From the NCBI GenBank assembly GCA_023313575.1, contig JAJTTP010000010.1, positions 496,001 through 560,000 on the forward strand: 64,000 bases of DNA. Direction: 5' to 3'. This stretch comes from Eutypella sp. D-1 (lineage: Eukaryota > Ascomycota > Sordariomycetes > Xylariales > Diatrypaceae). Positions 47,120-59,260 of the stretch are shown here, piece after piece. The notes below the pieces were generated by a model. The model saw only the letters and a list, made by a program, of their open reading frames with translations. It made no database searches and was not told where the DNA came from. The position numbers and the translations under genes were made by a program. Each line of letters opens with the position of its first letter. The first letter of the stretch is position 1.

Positions 47120-49166
47120 CTAGAAACAATAGTTCCACAGCTTACGCTCGATCTCGAGGTCCTCGGCGTAGTCGCCGAAGGCGGCGAAGACGTCGTCGAC
47201 GGCGCGCAGCCAGCGCCACTTGAGGCGCGTGGCATAGTGCGCCTTGGCGAGGTCCCAGTACGCCGGGTACCAGCCGGCCATCTCCCAGTCCACGACGCCG
47301 GTGACCACCCGACCACCACCGGCGCCGCTGTCCCCCCTCCGCACGAGCACGTTCCGCAGGTTGACGTCGCCGTGCGAGAACACCGCGCCCCCGTGTCGCC
47401 CGCTCCCGTGCACCACCCCGGGCAGGTGGTACGCCCGCAGCGCCTCGTGGAACTCCTCCTCTGTCGCGAACGGCCCCGCGAAGTCCCCCCTCGCCTCGTC
47501 GTACGGCACCGCCGCGTTCACCCGCGCGTCGTGGCACGGGCCGCCGAGAGCGCTGGCGATGGCGTATTCGCGGCCTCGCTCCTGTTCCCCACTCCGGTCC
47601 CAGTTCCGGCCACGGCCGGAGTCTTGGTCTTGCTCCGCGGCTGCTGCGGTCCGGGGTATAGCGCGCAGCTGCCGAAAGAACCGCCTGAGATCCCGCACGA
47701 CGGCCGCCATCTGCGCATCGTCCATCTCGTCGATGCAGTAGCCGAGTACGTAGCCCGGGACCCTCGAGGTGATGAGGTAGGCGTCGGCAGCGTCGGCGAC
47801 GAGGTCCAGCGGCCGCGGTACGCACATGTCGGTGTGCGCGGCGGCGAGTTCGAGCGCGCGGCGCTCGTTCCGCAGCGCCTCCGCGTTCCGCAGCCGCCGC
47901 GTCTTGAGGTATAATCCGAACGGCAGCCGCTGCACGTAAAAGCTCGAGGACCGCCCGTACAGGCGCCGGCCCGCGGATGCGAGGGCCCGGTATGTCCCGA
48001 TGCGCAGGCGAGGCGGTATCCGGAGCCACACGGTCGCGAATAGTGCCGTGAACGGCATGAGCAAGAAGGAGGCGGCCGACCATATCCTTGTCCCGAGCGA
48101 GGCTAGGGCCGATTGGAATCCAACAACGACAGTGTTTTGCCGACGCGCCGCGAGCTTCTGCGCCACATTGTGCCAGCGGATTGGCTCGGCGAAGCGCGCC
48201 GTTATCTCCAATGGCGCCGGGTCCGCCACCTGGAGGCCCCATCCTGAGTGGTCCTCGAAAGAAACGGGGCGCCGGTCCTGCATTGCCTTGACGATGCGAG
48301 GGTACCATGGGGGCCCGCCAACGAAGGTCGAGCCGGCATAGTTCTAAGCAGCGATGAGTATCAGCAATGCGAATTCATTAAAAGTCCTCGGACGATTGAT
48401 GACAGGTTTGTACTTACGCCGTAGGAGTTGATGTCCACCTTGAGATACCCCTGAGCGAACGCCTTCGCCGCCGATTTTCGCAGGAGCCACAAGTTGCGGT
48501 ACTCCTTCTGGGCCTCCCTGTTTGAATTTTTGACGAAGTAGTCGCGGAGGCGCGGGGTCAGAAATGCGCCAAGCAGCTCATTCAAGGACTGAGAGTCAAG
48601 TCACTCGATAGAGTAGTCAGTACGAGGTCAACCCGGGAACACTGGCAAACGGCGCGCGAAGGGTATTCGCTCACCTTATCCAGAGGCTCCTCGATTGCCG
48701 GGATGACGGGGACGACCACCAATGGGTCGAAGAAAGTACCCGCCGTGCCGGTCAGACAGCAGGTCTCGTTATCTCTCCTCAGGATGTCATTGACGATACG
48801 CCGATCGTGCACCCGGGGCCTGGTACCTTCTGCGCTAACTGGCGACTATTAGCCGCACGGATACAAAAAGTGAATGAGGCGATAGGAGAGGGAGTATCAC
48901 GGGGACTGACGCAATGATATTACGAATTTCCAATCCGACAGGAGCTCCCGGATCCTTTGATGAACCTCAACGTCATCAGCCCCGTTATCAGCCCCGTCCC
49001 CGGAAGTCAGACATCTCCGCAGGAAATACTCGGCAGCCCGGTCACGGTCGACGGCGCACTGAAGAAAAGTCTCGAGGAATTGACCGTCGGGATGCGAAAG
49101 TCCAGCGTCCCGCACGTGAGTTAAAGCGGCATCGAAGCCGCCATACCTTTCCTCCTCACCTATCAT
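47120..49166 (-). CDS. APH-family kinase-like protein with HNH-like N-terminus
   Basis: Four minus-strand exons, 49166-48901, 48834-48675, 48588-48418 and 48343-47120, join in phase (introns 66, 86 and 74 bp) to give 606 residues. The C-terminal domain is an aminoglycoside/choline-kinase-like fold: RLPFGLYLKTRR, an NERRALELA helix, the catalytic FSHGDVNLRNVLV (about residue 521) and the metal-binding VVDWEMAGWYPAYWDLAKAHY (about residue 546). These key residues look intact, but the substrate is unknown. The N-terminal part (about residues 95-142) has RRIVNDILRRDNETCCLTG and DPLVVVPVIPA. It resembles the start of an HNH-like nuclease domain but lacks the catalytic His pair, so nuclease activity is not expected. 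A hydrophobic segment at about 288-306 (SAASFLLMPFTALFATVWL) could be a membrane span. The frame is open upstream of the chosen ATG, so the N-terminus is less certain. Confidence 0.82.
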
Positions 49167-50596
49167 TATTGTTTCCAGATTGTGGACACCGTCGGGGCTT
49201 TGTGCGAACGGGTCGCAGCGGATTGTTGCTCGAGCTGGGAGTTCATGATCTGGCGAATCAATATTTGATATTGAGAAAAAAAGATAAAATGAGAACGTAC
49301 CTAGGTATTTAGTAGGTACTTTACTTACGTACGTACATGTATGTCGTCAATTTACTAGTCCTAAGTAAGGTAGGTAGGTACAAATAGGCCAAGATAGGGT
49401 GCAAGTACATAAGCATTTAGGTAGGTACATCGGGTGACGTACGCCAACCACTAAAACTTCATCCATCAAGTCCATATGCACCCCTGAAACAGCTGTAGCA
49501 AATTCACGGCGAACACGAATAGCCACTATGTAATCACTATGTAGTACTCCAGGACTGGGAGAAAGAAGCGACGAACAAGGTGAATATATTAAAATAAATC
49601 ACCAAAACACCGGATAATAACTCTACGAAACCAATAAACCTAGTCTGTCTGCCTGCACGTAACGTCGGAACGACCCGCCTGGCAACTTGATAACCTAACC
49701 CTTCTTTGGTTCGATGTATATATACCTACCTGGACAGACAAAAACATCGAGCTCTCAGGCTGCGGATGCCTGCCTGCCTGCCTAATGTGCTAATGCCTAA
49801 GTTTTAAAAGTAACTATCATGAGTCGAGTCGAGGTGCCAGGATTTTCGTCGTCCACGTGGTAGGCTGGCAGGTTCCTCTGAGCGGCCTCAGCTGCGGGTG
49901 CTGAGTTGAGGTCATTAAATGGAACCCCCCGTTGTTCAGCTCAAACAAGTGTATTCGTGAAAACCCCAGAAATACAAAACCAAAGGGCGCCCGCCCTGCC
50001 TTGTGGGGATGGCCATTGCCTATCGACGAGTTAAAATATGATATGTGGGCGAAGGGAAACAGATCAATACCGGATCGTGATCTGCGCGCGCATTAGCCAT
50101 GTAGACCGACATAAAATGTGTACCGGTACGGTACGTCTTTTTCTCTCTCTCTCCTCTCTCTCTCTCGTCTCATGTGATGAGAGAGAGGAAAAGAGAGACA
50201 GAGTGTGAGTGAGAGACAGAGCGTGTTGATCGCCTCGATCGTCACTCCCCTCATCAGCTGGTCTGCCTGCGAGTATCTCTATCACAAGCACCTACCTTAA
50301 TGTAAGTGTATTGACCGATCGAACCTTCGCCTCCTAACTGCGTGAGAGGCGAAAAGAGAAGAGGGGCAGAAGACAGTCTTGTAATCTCCCAGGTGCGAGA
50401 TACGCCGGGTAACCAAGTCTCGTCGAAAGAGGGGATGCGTTGAACCCGAACAAGAAGGAACGAGAAGGAAGAAGGGGGGAAAGAACATATTCAACCATCT
50501 TTGTCGTTCCGAGCGCGTGCGTCGCTGACTGCCTTCTTTCCATTCCCGCCCCCGCCCCCGAAAAAAAGGACAACGTGCATCTCGAACCTGCGTATC
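49167..50596. other. Intergenic with CT/GA inverted tract
   Basis: No gene is supported in 1.4 kb. TAGGTA motifs cluster at 49298-49430. A CTCTCT-rich tract followed by GAGAGA (about 50140-50205) can fold back around CTCATGTGATGAG. Confidence 0.55.
50140..50205. repeat. CT/GA imperfect inverted repeat
   Basis: A polypyrimidine stretch of CT units is followed by the 13-base core CTCATGTGATGAG and a GA-rich arm. It could form a hairpin or triplex-like structure about 400 bases before the small gene's start codon. Confidence 0.6.
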
Positions 50597-51446
50597 ATGC
50601 CTCTCAACGGCACGCTCGAAGGAAACTCGCTCTACATCACGCTGAACTCGCGGCCCAAGGAATACGTACGCCTTACCTTTTCTTCCCACACTACCTGACC
50701 GCAGCCCCTTCCCATCCATAGGCGCCTGAAGCAGAGCGGAGAAAAGGAAGGAAAAAAAAAAGACATCAATAAGAGAAGAAGAAAAGAAAAAGAAACATGG
50801 GCTGACGCGCACGGAGGGGCGGGCGGGACACCCCAAACAGCACTGGGGCCTCGCGTTCACGGATGGCGCGGGACAGGTGACGCTGCGGCACGCGTCGAAC
50901 CTGCGGGGGCCCTGGGTCCTGGACGAGCGGGCGTCGGACCCGGCGTCGTCGCTGACGCTGATCGTGATGGTGCGGGTGAGCGGCATCCTCAGCGTCGGCA
51001 ACGGCGATAACAACAACAACGGCGACGACGAGAGCGAGGTCCTCGCGGCCATCGCCACCGTGCCCGTCGACGGCTCCCCCTCCCGCCGCACCGGCGAGCC
51101 TTTCGACTGCCGCACCTGGGTCAAGGACGTCCTGGTGGCGCTCCGCGACCACGGCTGCATTACGCTGTCCGCGGACATCGGTAAGTCCTGTCCCGTGCTT
51201 GCCTACGTAGTGGCCGGGGGTGGGGGAAGTTTCTGTTCGGGAGGATGTCCCGCCCCGACCCTGTCGCTACTTCTACTTGAACTGTCTGGAGCCTGTGACT
51301 TGAGTAACGCCCCATATGATATGCTGCCGGCGTGCTAAAAAAGGAAACGACCAGACACTATCGAGAAGAGGGCCAAGAACCACGCCGCGGAGTTCGCGTC
51401 GACCTGCGAGTCCGGCCGGGGCGCCACCGTCGTGAACGAGATCTAG
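50597..51446 (+). CDS. Small conserved-type protein, function unknown
   Basis: Three exons (50597-50665, about 50817-51180, 51355-51446) give 174 residues. Exon 1 encodes MPLNGTLEGNSLYITLNSRP-KEY. Exon 2 contains HPKQHWGLAFTDGAGQVTL and the helix DCRTWVKDVLVALRDHG. Exon 3 ends IEKRAKNHAAEFAS-TCESGRGATVVNEI. The last junction splits an Asp codon and is in phase. A tryptophan-containing beta core plus a terminal RAKxHAAEF helix recalls a group of small fungal proteins without assigned function; this likeness is from memory. The first intron's acceptor is uncertain: GGAG at 50816 fits the phase, but an in-frame alternative at 50792 would add eight residues. The intron is unusually purine-rich before the acceptor. 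Coding GC in exon 2 is high, unlike the flanks. Confidence 0.68.
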
Positions 51447-53118
51447 ACTTAAAGGGGGGGGGGAGAGGTCTTTTCTTTGTCTCTATACGATGGTTTTCCG
51501 ATACCTACCTACCTACCTACCTAGTTGGCTGGGCCAAGCACCTGGGCCTGTCTATCTGTCTATCTGCCACTCAGTCTATACTTTTTTTTGGACCTCTCTG
51601 CTGTAGGAGGGAAGGCCTGGGTGCTGCGACGATAGATAGCTAGAGGGATGGATAGATAGGCGACACGTGCTTACTATGATTTAGTTGCATGCACGCACAC
51701 ACGCACATATATGCATGGCCACATGAACACGCGGCAGCAGCAGCCTTGCTTGGGTCCTGTTTGCTGCAGGATGTGGACGGGAATAGGGGAGGCGGCGGGG
51801 AAGGATCACTCCAATATGCCACCCAAACCACCAACGCCACAGGCTCCTCTTAAACGAAGGGCTTATACTTCAGCTTCACTGAATCGGCTTTGATATCACC
51901 TTCCCTCGTCTACGGGCTCTATTTAAGAGGCATATATTTCATTATCGAAGTAAATGAGCACATTGCTTATGTACACATGTATGCATGCGTGGACGTATGA
52001 CCGTATGGGTTTATATTCGATCTCGACTTTCCAAGTATCTTCCTACATACGTACCTATGCATCGGCTCTATGCATACGTGGGCGGCAGCGAAGCGGGGCG
52101 TAGCGTGAGAAGCCGGGCACTGGAGCTCGAAGGCGAAATTCGGCATTTCTAATATCCATCGAGAGCTGCCCGCATCTCTTCCTCAACTCGCTCTATTCGT
52201 TAACATGTATTATTGTCCTCGTTGTACGCTCATTGCCATTTTCCTCTCGCGGGCGGCTAGTGAATATATATGAGACATAGGGGCGAACGGAGTTCAACAA
52301 AGTTCCTTTTTCTTCTCTCTAACAAGGTTCAGCAAGAGACCTCGGAGGAATTTCTTATTTTCACCAGTCCAAGGAAAATAATAAACCAAAAAGAGGCATA
52401 TTTTTAGGTAACCTTTCCAGTTACATGCGTTACCCTAAGTAGGTAGGTAGGTATATACAAAAAAGGGGGGGCAAGGGGGGCGGAAAGGTGGAAGCGGAGG
52501 CGAGGGACAGAGAGGTTTTTTGTGTGTATGCGTGTATATATTGCGTGCGCTCTATTTCCCATTTCCATACCCATACCCCATCTCCGGACAAACCCAGATA
52601 GATCAAGCCAAATACCTAAGTAGGCAATCAATCACGTTTGCTTCCAACCAACAAGCTGTCTGCGGGGGTAAAAAAGAACGCCCTCAACACCCGCAAGGAA
52701 GGAAGGATGGGGGAAACGTAAGCAAGAAAGAAGAAAAAAAAAAAAAAACGCCGTGTTCGATGCAAACCGGAATTTGGTAGTGAATGGGGGAATTCCCGCC
52801 TCGATAAAATGATGTGGTGGTAAGATGCGAGCGGCGAGAACGCTTGTTTCTAACGCAAAAAAAAGGAGGTTCCAACGTGTATGGTATTTTGTGACATGAA
52901 AAGGGGGAAAAAGCAGAAACATGTACTTCAAAGCCATCTCAATCATTGTGAAGTAAGAGAGAGTCCTGCCACGTTCTAGATCGAGGCCTCGGGGCGTTGT
53001 TGCTGAAGCAGACAAGCGTCTCATATCCGACCTCCGAGCGGTGCCGGGCCGCCGGTTGTTACGCCCCCCAATCGAAGCAGCCATATTCGAGCAATAAATA
53101 ATCAATCAGACGAAAGTT
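51447..53118. other. Intergenic between small gene and LysM gene
   Basis: No gene is supported in 1.7 kb. It includes a G-run after the stop (about 51452-51461), (ACCT)n at about 51500-51522, (GGTA)n at about 52439-52453 and an A-run at about 52734-52748. Confidence 0.6.
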
Positions 53119-55038
53119 TCAGTCGGCCTTTTTCCCCTTGGACCCTGCAGGCCCTAAAGACCGGCCGCGGGCGGGTCCCGCGCCGTCGCTACGTGCGGTC
53201 GAACCGTACAGGTTCTGCTCCAGGAGCCCCGAACCTGGCCCCGACATCCTTGCGGAACCCCCTATCCGGCCGTCGTCACTATTAGTATCGGCGAGCTCGA
53301 TGAGGTCCGAGGCCTCGGGCTGGCTCCTTGAGCGGTTGGACGCCGACTTGGGCGTGTCGGGCTTCTTCGCCCATGCGCCGCGCAGCCACGTCTCGATGGA
53401 TGCTGCGGCGTTCTCGAGACCGCCGCCGCCGCCCCGTGAATTCGCCGTCACGTCGCGCCCCTCTTCATACGGGCTCTCGGCGATCGACGAGGCCTCGTCC
53501 TTGCCGAAGCCGAACTGGGCGATCTCGGATCCCATGATCGACATGGATGGTAGAGAGTCGATGTTGAAGCCCGGGATCCGCTTGTTGACCCACGTGTTGA
53601 AGTAGTCCCTGGCCGGCCCCGGAGCGTGCACGCTCTTTCCCATAGTGCCGACACCCCCGGGCCTCCGCATCCACGCGGGCACCCCATCGACCTCCCCGAG
53701 ACTACCTCCACGCCCGCGACTAGAAGATGGCGTCCCTAAGCTCGCAGCCGTGGGCCGCGCGCTTAGAGAGCTCTGTCGCCTGGATGAAAGTTGGCCTGGG
53801 CTATCAGCGACTTCGGAAGAATTCGTGATCGCTTTCGAGAGCTCGAGGGACTGGCGAGGGGAGGAAAAGACGGAAGCGGTGTTTACGCTCCTCTTTCGAC
53901 GTGGCGGGAAATACCCCATCGCTTTCCTATCAATCCGTACTATCTCCACTGGGTTCTGTATTCCATCGATCTCGACCCATTTAACGTGGGTCCATAATGG
54001 CTCCTCTTCCTGTCTGGATAATTCTGCAGATTTGCCGTTGACAGGGCTGAAGTAATCGTCATGTACGGGTTGCCGTGGTAGAGGGGAAGCACCGAGAGGA
54101 CTCGCAGTATCTTGGGGCGTTGGCGTCGCGGCCAGAAGGTCGATCTTGCTGGGGCGATAAGACGGCGGCTCGCAGGGTCGACCCTTAATCTCGCATGCGT
54201 CTACGGGGATTAGGAGGTGTTTGCGTATCTGTATGTTATTCTGGGACCAGAGGCCGTTCGCCCTCCGAAAAACATGTTCTCGACACTTATAGCGGAGTAC
54301 TATGCCGGCATAGGTGTCGGTCGGCTGCACATGGTGCAAATAACACAGATGTTCCTCAACGACTGGCTCGCTGGCTGTGCCGTATTGAATCTCATCCGAG
54401 TTCCTCCTCTTATATCGACCCGCGACGTCTAATCCCCCGTTTACGCCATCGTAGCTTTCCAGGACGCTGGCCCGCTTCCTGGCCGTGAGTTGGGCTTCTC
54501 GCTCTTTAAGCGAGCCTGCTGCGATGCTCTCGGGTGTTGGCCGCGGTTTTGGTGGCGGCGCGGGACCCCAAGATTCGGCGGATTGGCCGAGGCCGATGCC
54601 GCTGTTGGTCCCAAATCCTTTCCATATCGACTTCGGCCTTGGCTTGCCCCCGCTTCTACTATTCGGTCGAGATGGTTCGCTGTTATAGCCGAGGTCGGTG
54701 CCGGATATCAGAGAGTTTGCAAATTCCTGGACGGATGACCAGTTTGGCGTCCAGGCGCCCTCGAGAAGCCCACGAGAGAAGGCGTTGGGAGGGGTGGGAC
54801 GTCTATTTGGAGATAATTTAGAATTGGTAAGGCGTGACGGTAGGGGACTGGCACCCCGACTCGAGGCAGGAGTATCACGGGGCGTCAGATTGGGAGAATT
54901 CGTGGAGGGATTCTTGCTCGTTCCCCTTCTATTACGTGGCCGTACTCTACTAGCGGAATCGGAGTCAACACCGGCAGGCATGAGGCTGGTTGATGGTAGA
55001 GGCGTAGCTTGAGTCGAGGTCCTCGAGGAATCGGCCAT
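53119..55038 (-). CDS. Intracellular LysM domain protein
   Basis: An intronless gene for 639 residues with one LysM-like domain at about residues 229-276. It reads LCYLHHVQPTDTYAGIVLRY, then KCREHVFRRANGLW and IRKHLLIPVDAC. This variant, with the consensus TDTxAGIxLxYxC, is typical of cytosolic eukaryotic LysM proteins (LysMD-like), not of secreted chitin-binding effectors. No signal peptide or transmembrane segment is visible. The N-terminal 200 residues are Ser/Pro/Thr/Arg-rich and disordered, with conserved-looking islands TPNWSSVQEFANSLISG and KSIWKGFG. A second ordered region carries EPLWTHVKWVEIDGIQNPVEIVRI, and a third DYFNTWVNKRIPGFNIDSLPSM, then a disordered tail. Function is unknown; mammalian relatives have been linked to membrane or peroxisome contexts, which is not evidence here. 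Confidence 0.9.
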   Translation of the reverse strand: MADSSRTSTQATPLPSTSLMPAGVDSDSASRVRPRNRRGTSKNPSTNSPNLTPRDTPASSRGASPLPSRLTNSKLSPNRRPTPPNAFSRGLLEGAWTPNWSSVQEFANSLISGTDLGYNSEPSRPNSRSGGKPRPKSIWKGFGTNSGIGLGQSAESWGPAPPPKPRPTPESIAAGSLKEREAQLTARKRASVLESYDGVNGGLDVAGRYKRRNSDEIQYGTASEPVVEEHLCYLHHVQPTDTYAGIVLRYKCREHVFRRANGLWSQNNIQIRKHLLIPVDACEIKGRPCEPPSYRPSKIDLLAATPTPQDTASPLGASPLPRQPVHDDYFSPVNGKSAELSRQEEEPLWTHVKWVEIDGIQNPVEIVRIDRKAMGYFPPRRKRSVNTASVFSSPRQSLELSKAITNSSEVADSPGQLSSRRQSSLSARPTAASLGTPSSSRGRGGSLGEVDGVPAWMRRPGGVGTMGKSVHAPGPARDYFNTWVNKRIPGFNIDSLPSMSIMGSEIAQFGFGKDEASSIAESPYEEGRDVTANSRGGGGGLENAAASIETWLRGAWAKKPDTPKSASNRSRSQPEASDLIELADTNSDDGRIGGSARMSGPGSGLLEQNLYGSTARSDGAGPARGRSLGPAGSKGKKAD

Positions 55039-57024
55039 GATTCGAAGGGGAGGGAGAGGAGGGACAAGGGATTGTCAGCCAAAGCTGAGGAGGCTACGGC
55101 TAAGGCTGAAATCCGCTCGAAGCGGTGATATGCACTCTAGGCATAAAAACCAGGGAGGGTGGGAGAGTGAGCAGAGGAGAGAAGTCAAGGTGTTATCGTC
55201 ATCGAGTACTTCATTCGTCTGGGGGGAGGGGGGGTATATCGTGATGTCGTCGTCGCCGGTCGTTTGCTTCTTTAAGGAACGAAATGAAGATTATAATAGT
55301 CGGAGTAGGTGAGAAGGAACACCAAAAGTCCTTTGATCTCTTGTCGGATTGTAAATTGCAACTATCGGTGTCGCTCTAGGAAGACAAGGAACGCAGCTAA
55401 GCAGGGACGCAGGACGCAGGGAGGACTTGGCATCAAAAGAGTAGGTAGGTGGTAGGTGGTAGGTGGTGTTTTTATTCAGGTACAACGAATGTCCAACAAC
55501 AAACAGTCCCTCCTGTCCAATTCGGGGTGGCTCTTCCCGTTATTGCCGTTGTTTGTCGTCGTTGTCGGGATTTATCGTAACCACAGGTTATGGTGTAGAT
55601 AAGTTGATAGGATGGGTTGATGTGATAGTACTTAGGTAGTAAAGGGAGTTATTTGAAAAGGGAAAGAAAAAAGTTAAACCGCCGATTTAAGGTTGTCGTC
55701 AGCTTGGCTTCTTCTGGTTTGTCCGTCTTGTCTGCACTGCAGTCTGCACCTGGGACGAGAACCTGTAAGTTTGGACCTCTAAGTTTGGTTACTATGTAGG
55801 TGGTGGTTACTTGGTGGGTGATGTGTAGGTGGTTAGGTGGTTAGTGATTAGAGTACACCCAGGTAGTAGGCCAACGGCTGGTTGTCTGGTAGGTTCGCTT
55901 AATCCGTCGTTTGCGCGTTCGCAGCTGCTGCACCTTGAAGTTACCCAGGTTAGGTACGTATGTACTGTACTACTCTAAGCCTGCCTGTACCTAAGCAAGT
56001 ATGTAAGGTTCGTTATTGCAGGTAGTCAGGTACTATGTAATACAATAAGTTATACCTACCACTTATTGTAACTGGTTGAAACCGACAAGTTCCAAAGCTG
56101 GATAATGAAATCCTGCGACCCTCCACAGGTTCCAAGTAACCCAATTTAGCAGATGAATTACGTAGGCGCTATTCCGGAATAGGCACAAATACAGTCAGAC
56201 AAGGCCCGCGATTTCAGGAAGGGCACTGGCCACAGTTTAACTAGAACGGGCCACCCCTAGACCCCTTGTCAAAAAAAATCCAAAAAATCTGTGGCTCGTT
56301 TCCTAGCTGGACTGGACTGGACTGGACTGGCTTCCCTTCGTCTGTCCAGCCTTCCTTAAGAAGGCCGGCGTCCCGGCTACCAATGCTAGCCCAACCGTCC
56401 CGCTACCCGCTACTACGTATGTATGTATTATCTCCCAGTCGGTAGGTAATTACGGAGTACAAGCAGCCGAGACATACCTACCTAGGTACGAAGTACATAT
56501 CGGCGACTCCAAGTTAAATAGGATGCATTATTGATAGAAATACAGCATTCATCTGGTACTCCCTTACAGTTTTTAACCAAAGAGTTGATGTATATCCTTA
56601 TAGATAGATAGATAGATAGGCAGTCAGTCGGTAGGAGAAGATATCCGCTCCTTGGGAACATAGTAGTTACCCACATAAGACACCGCACCAAAAGCGAGCA
56701 TGTACTGAGTCTTAGCAGTATGAAACATACCCGCAGTAACTTAAATGCACAGGCCTGTGCTGCGTGCCCTGTCCTGAGCCCATGCCATTGGAATTATCTT
56801 GAGTATGTAATTTTTACATGTGAAGCGGCCCAAACCTTTTTTCCCTTGAAAAAAAAAATCATTGAGCGGATCCCGAGCAAGACGGCAAGGTGAGGTTGTT
56901 CGAAATTTTAATCATTAGTCCAGCAACGTGAACAGCTTTGCGTCTATTGCATATATACAGTCCCTCTTTTTTTTTTTTTGGAAAATAATCCCGTGGAACG
57001 CCACAACGGCCGACAGCCATTTAG
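55039..57024. other. Intergenic rich in GGTA/TAGG repeats
   Basis: No gene is supported in 2 kb. It contains GTAGGTGGTAGGTGG repeats (about 55441-55466), further GGTGG/TAGGT words (about 55795-55850), four ACTGG units (about 56308-56330), GATA units (about 56602-56620) and a T-run (about 56968-56980). Confidence 0.6.
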
Positions 57025-59260
57025 TTAGAGCTTCTCCAATAACATCTTCGAACCAGCATTGCCGACGGCCTTCTTCTTAGGGTCCAGCTTCCTGGCACCC
57101 CTTTTGGCCGACTTCCCCTGGGGTTCCGCCTCCTTCGCCTGTTGTTGCTGCTTCGCCTCGAGGGCCTCGCGCGCGGCCCTCTGCTCCGGCGTCTCCTCCG
57201 TGGCCGCCTTCTCGAGTGCCTTCCGGTTCTTCTTGAGGATCTTCCGCAGCTCGGCGGCGTGCGAGAAGTCGTCGGCCTCGAGTAGGTTGAGCACCGTGAA
57301 GGAGCTCGGCCCCGTCGCCCACGCCACCACGTGGTCCCGGATTTCGGGCCACAGCAGGTCCGCGAACCGCAGCGGCGGCTCCACCTTGACCACGCGCCCC
57401 GCTGCCTTGTCGTACACGCCTCCCGCGATTAGCGTCTTGTAGATCCGCCCGTTGTTCGTCTTCGAGATATGCACCGGTGCCGTGGCGGCGGCGGCGGCCT
57501 CGTCCGAGTCCTCCATGACTTCGTCCTCCTCGTCCGGGTTGCCCCCAGCACTCGCGGCGACGGCTTTTAACGCCTCCGCCTTGTCTCCGACCCCGGAGAA
57601 GAGTGCCGATGTCACTAGTTGGCAACCGAATGTCGTCGCCAGCAGGTCGGCGGGAGACTTCGCGATGGCAGCGAACAAGGGGGGCGATAGCGCCGCTACC
57701 AGTTCTTTCCGTCGCGTTTCCGGGTCCTTCTTGCTGGTCGTCTTTCGGATCTCCCATATCTCCTCGAGGACATGTAGGTCGCTGGCGTGGGCCGCATCGA
57801 AGAGCTGTTTTGTGGCGCCTTCTAGAAGGTAACGTATTGTGATGCGGGCATTAGGGTCGTTGGCGGCGATGACGATGTTCGAGACCTCGTCTTGCTCCGT
57901 CTTCCCGATCAATTCCGTGATGATCGATTTTGACGTGAGCACGGTATCGTCAATTAGGTCGTACGCAGCCAGGATGACCATGTGACCGTGGGGATCCGCA
58001 GACATCAACTGGAATGTATCCTTGTACGTTTTTAGTATCTGTTTCCGGTCTTTCGCACCTCCGTAGGCGAGCAACAGGCACACAAGCCGGGAGCCCGACT
58101 TGGTGAACGCCATGTTCTTCAGTAAATCGCCGTTCTCGTCCTCCTTGATGAGCTCCATGTACTCCTTTGCCTCCTCGGTTCCGGGCTTCGTGTTGAGGAA
58201 ATACTGGAGCATGGCGTCGTGCAGCATGGTGAAGCCCGTCATCTTCTTTTGGATCAGCTGGTTCGTCATGTCGAACAGGTACTTCATGATCGTAGACCGC
58301 TTGCTGGGCTGTTCCTTGAGGATCTGAGATAATTCGGCAGTGGGCTTAGTATCCCCTCGCTTTTGACGGAAGATGGCGAATTCCGGGCCATACCATTCCT
58401 TCAATAGGATGGCCTTCTGCTCCTGGGTGGCGACGGTACGGTAGATGTCGTCAAGGATCCAGGACGCTTCTGAATGATTGATAAGCTTTCGGACCTTTCC
58501 GTAGAACTCGGGGACGATCATGTCCCGGATCTCCTTATCACCCTCGACCATCAACTTTCCGATCATGAACTTGGCATACTTGCTCTCGGCTAATTGAGGA
58601 TAAGTCCCCTTCAGCTCGGTGGCAATCATCTTCCGTCGTTCGACGGTCGCATATTTTATAGCAGTCTGGACGACACGAACGGCATCGTGCTTCAGCGCAA
58701 ACTCCTTCATCCGTCCGGTGGCGATGGAGAAGAGCTCCTCGACAAGTGTCTGTCTCTCTTCCTTGGGCACATGCGATTTCCGCCGTAATCTCTCCCATAA
58801 CTTCTTGGCTCTCTGGAGTTCGTCGGCGAGAGGTTTCTGGGCTTTCCGCTCTTGCGCAAGTTGCTTCTGCTTAATATGCGACTCCCGTGAGTTTGCGCCT
58901 GGAATTTATGTAAGCGAAGCGTCCAGAAGGGTCCAATTACATCCCCTGGAGTTAGTGAGTGTGAATGCGACAAAACTAACCTTTCTCGAACACTGTGCCG
59001 GACTGACCACCACCGTTGGAGGCAGAGTTCTTGTTGTAATCTTCCCCGTCGTCGTATGAATCGTTGTTCTCTAAAGCTGCTCCTCCGTCATCCGAGTCGG
59101 AGAATGCACCGGCATCGCTGCTGTCGCTCGAAACATCATCGTCTGACTCGTCCTTCACTGGGGCTCTCTTCTCGACCTTGGGCTTCTTGCTCGAGGAATC
59201 CTTCGCACCATTGGCGAACTTCCTTTTACCCCCAGAAGAGGTAGCTCCCTTAGGTGCCAT
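57025..59260 (-). CDS. PUF6: Pumilio-domain ribosome-biogenesis factor Puf6
   Basis: Two exons (59260-58981 and 58898-57025; 82-bp intron with donor GTTAGT and acceptor TTCCAG) encode 717 residues. Puf6 in yeast binds RNA and works in 60S ribosome assembly and in ASH1 mRNA repression. The N-terminus is Lys-rich, then acidic with Asp/Ser runs. Divergent Pumilio repeats begin near ELFSIATGRMKEFALKHDAV and continue through VRVVQTAIKYA, YAKFMIGKLMVEG, ASWILDDIYRT, SRLVCLLLAYGGAKDRK and PHGHMVILAAYDLIDDT. A CPL-type C-terminal region follows (SPADLLATTFGCQLVTSALF, LLWPEIRDHVVAWATGPSSF, VLNLLE), ending in a Lys-rich, Gln-rich tail. All features match the family. It diverges from the GIR2-like gene across 530 bp, which may act as a bidirectional promoter. 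Confidence 0.95.

Noticed and set aside
47142..48308. 388-codon Arg/Ala-rich frame antiparallel in register to the APH exon
   Set aside because: A shifted frame of the same minus-strand exon; the APH frame has the kinase motifs.
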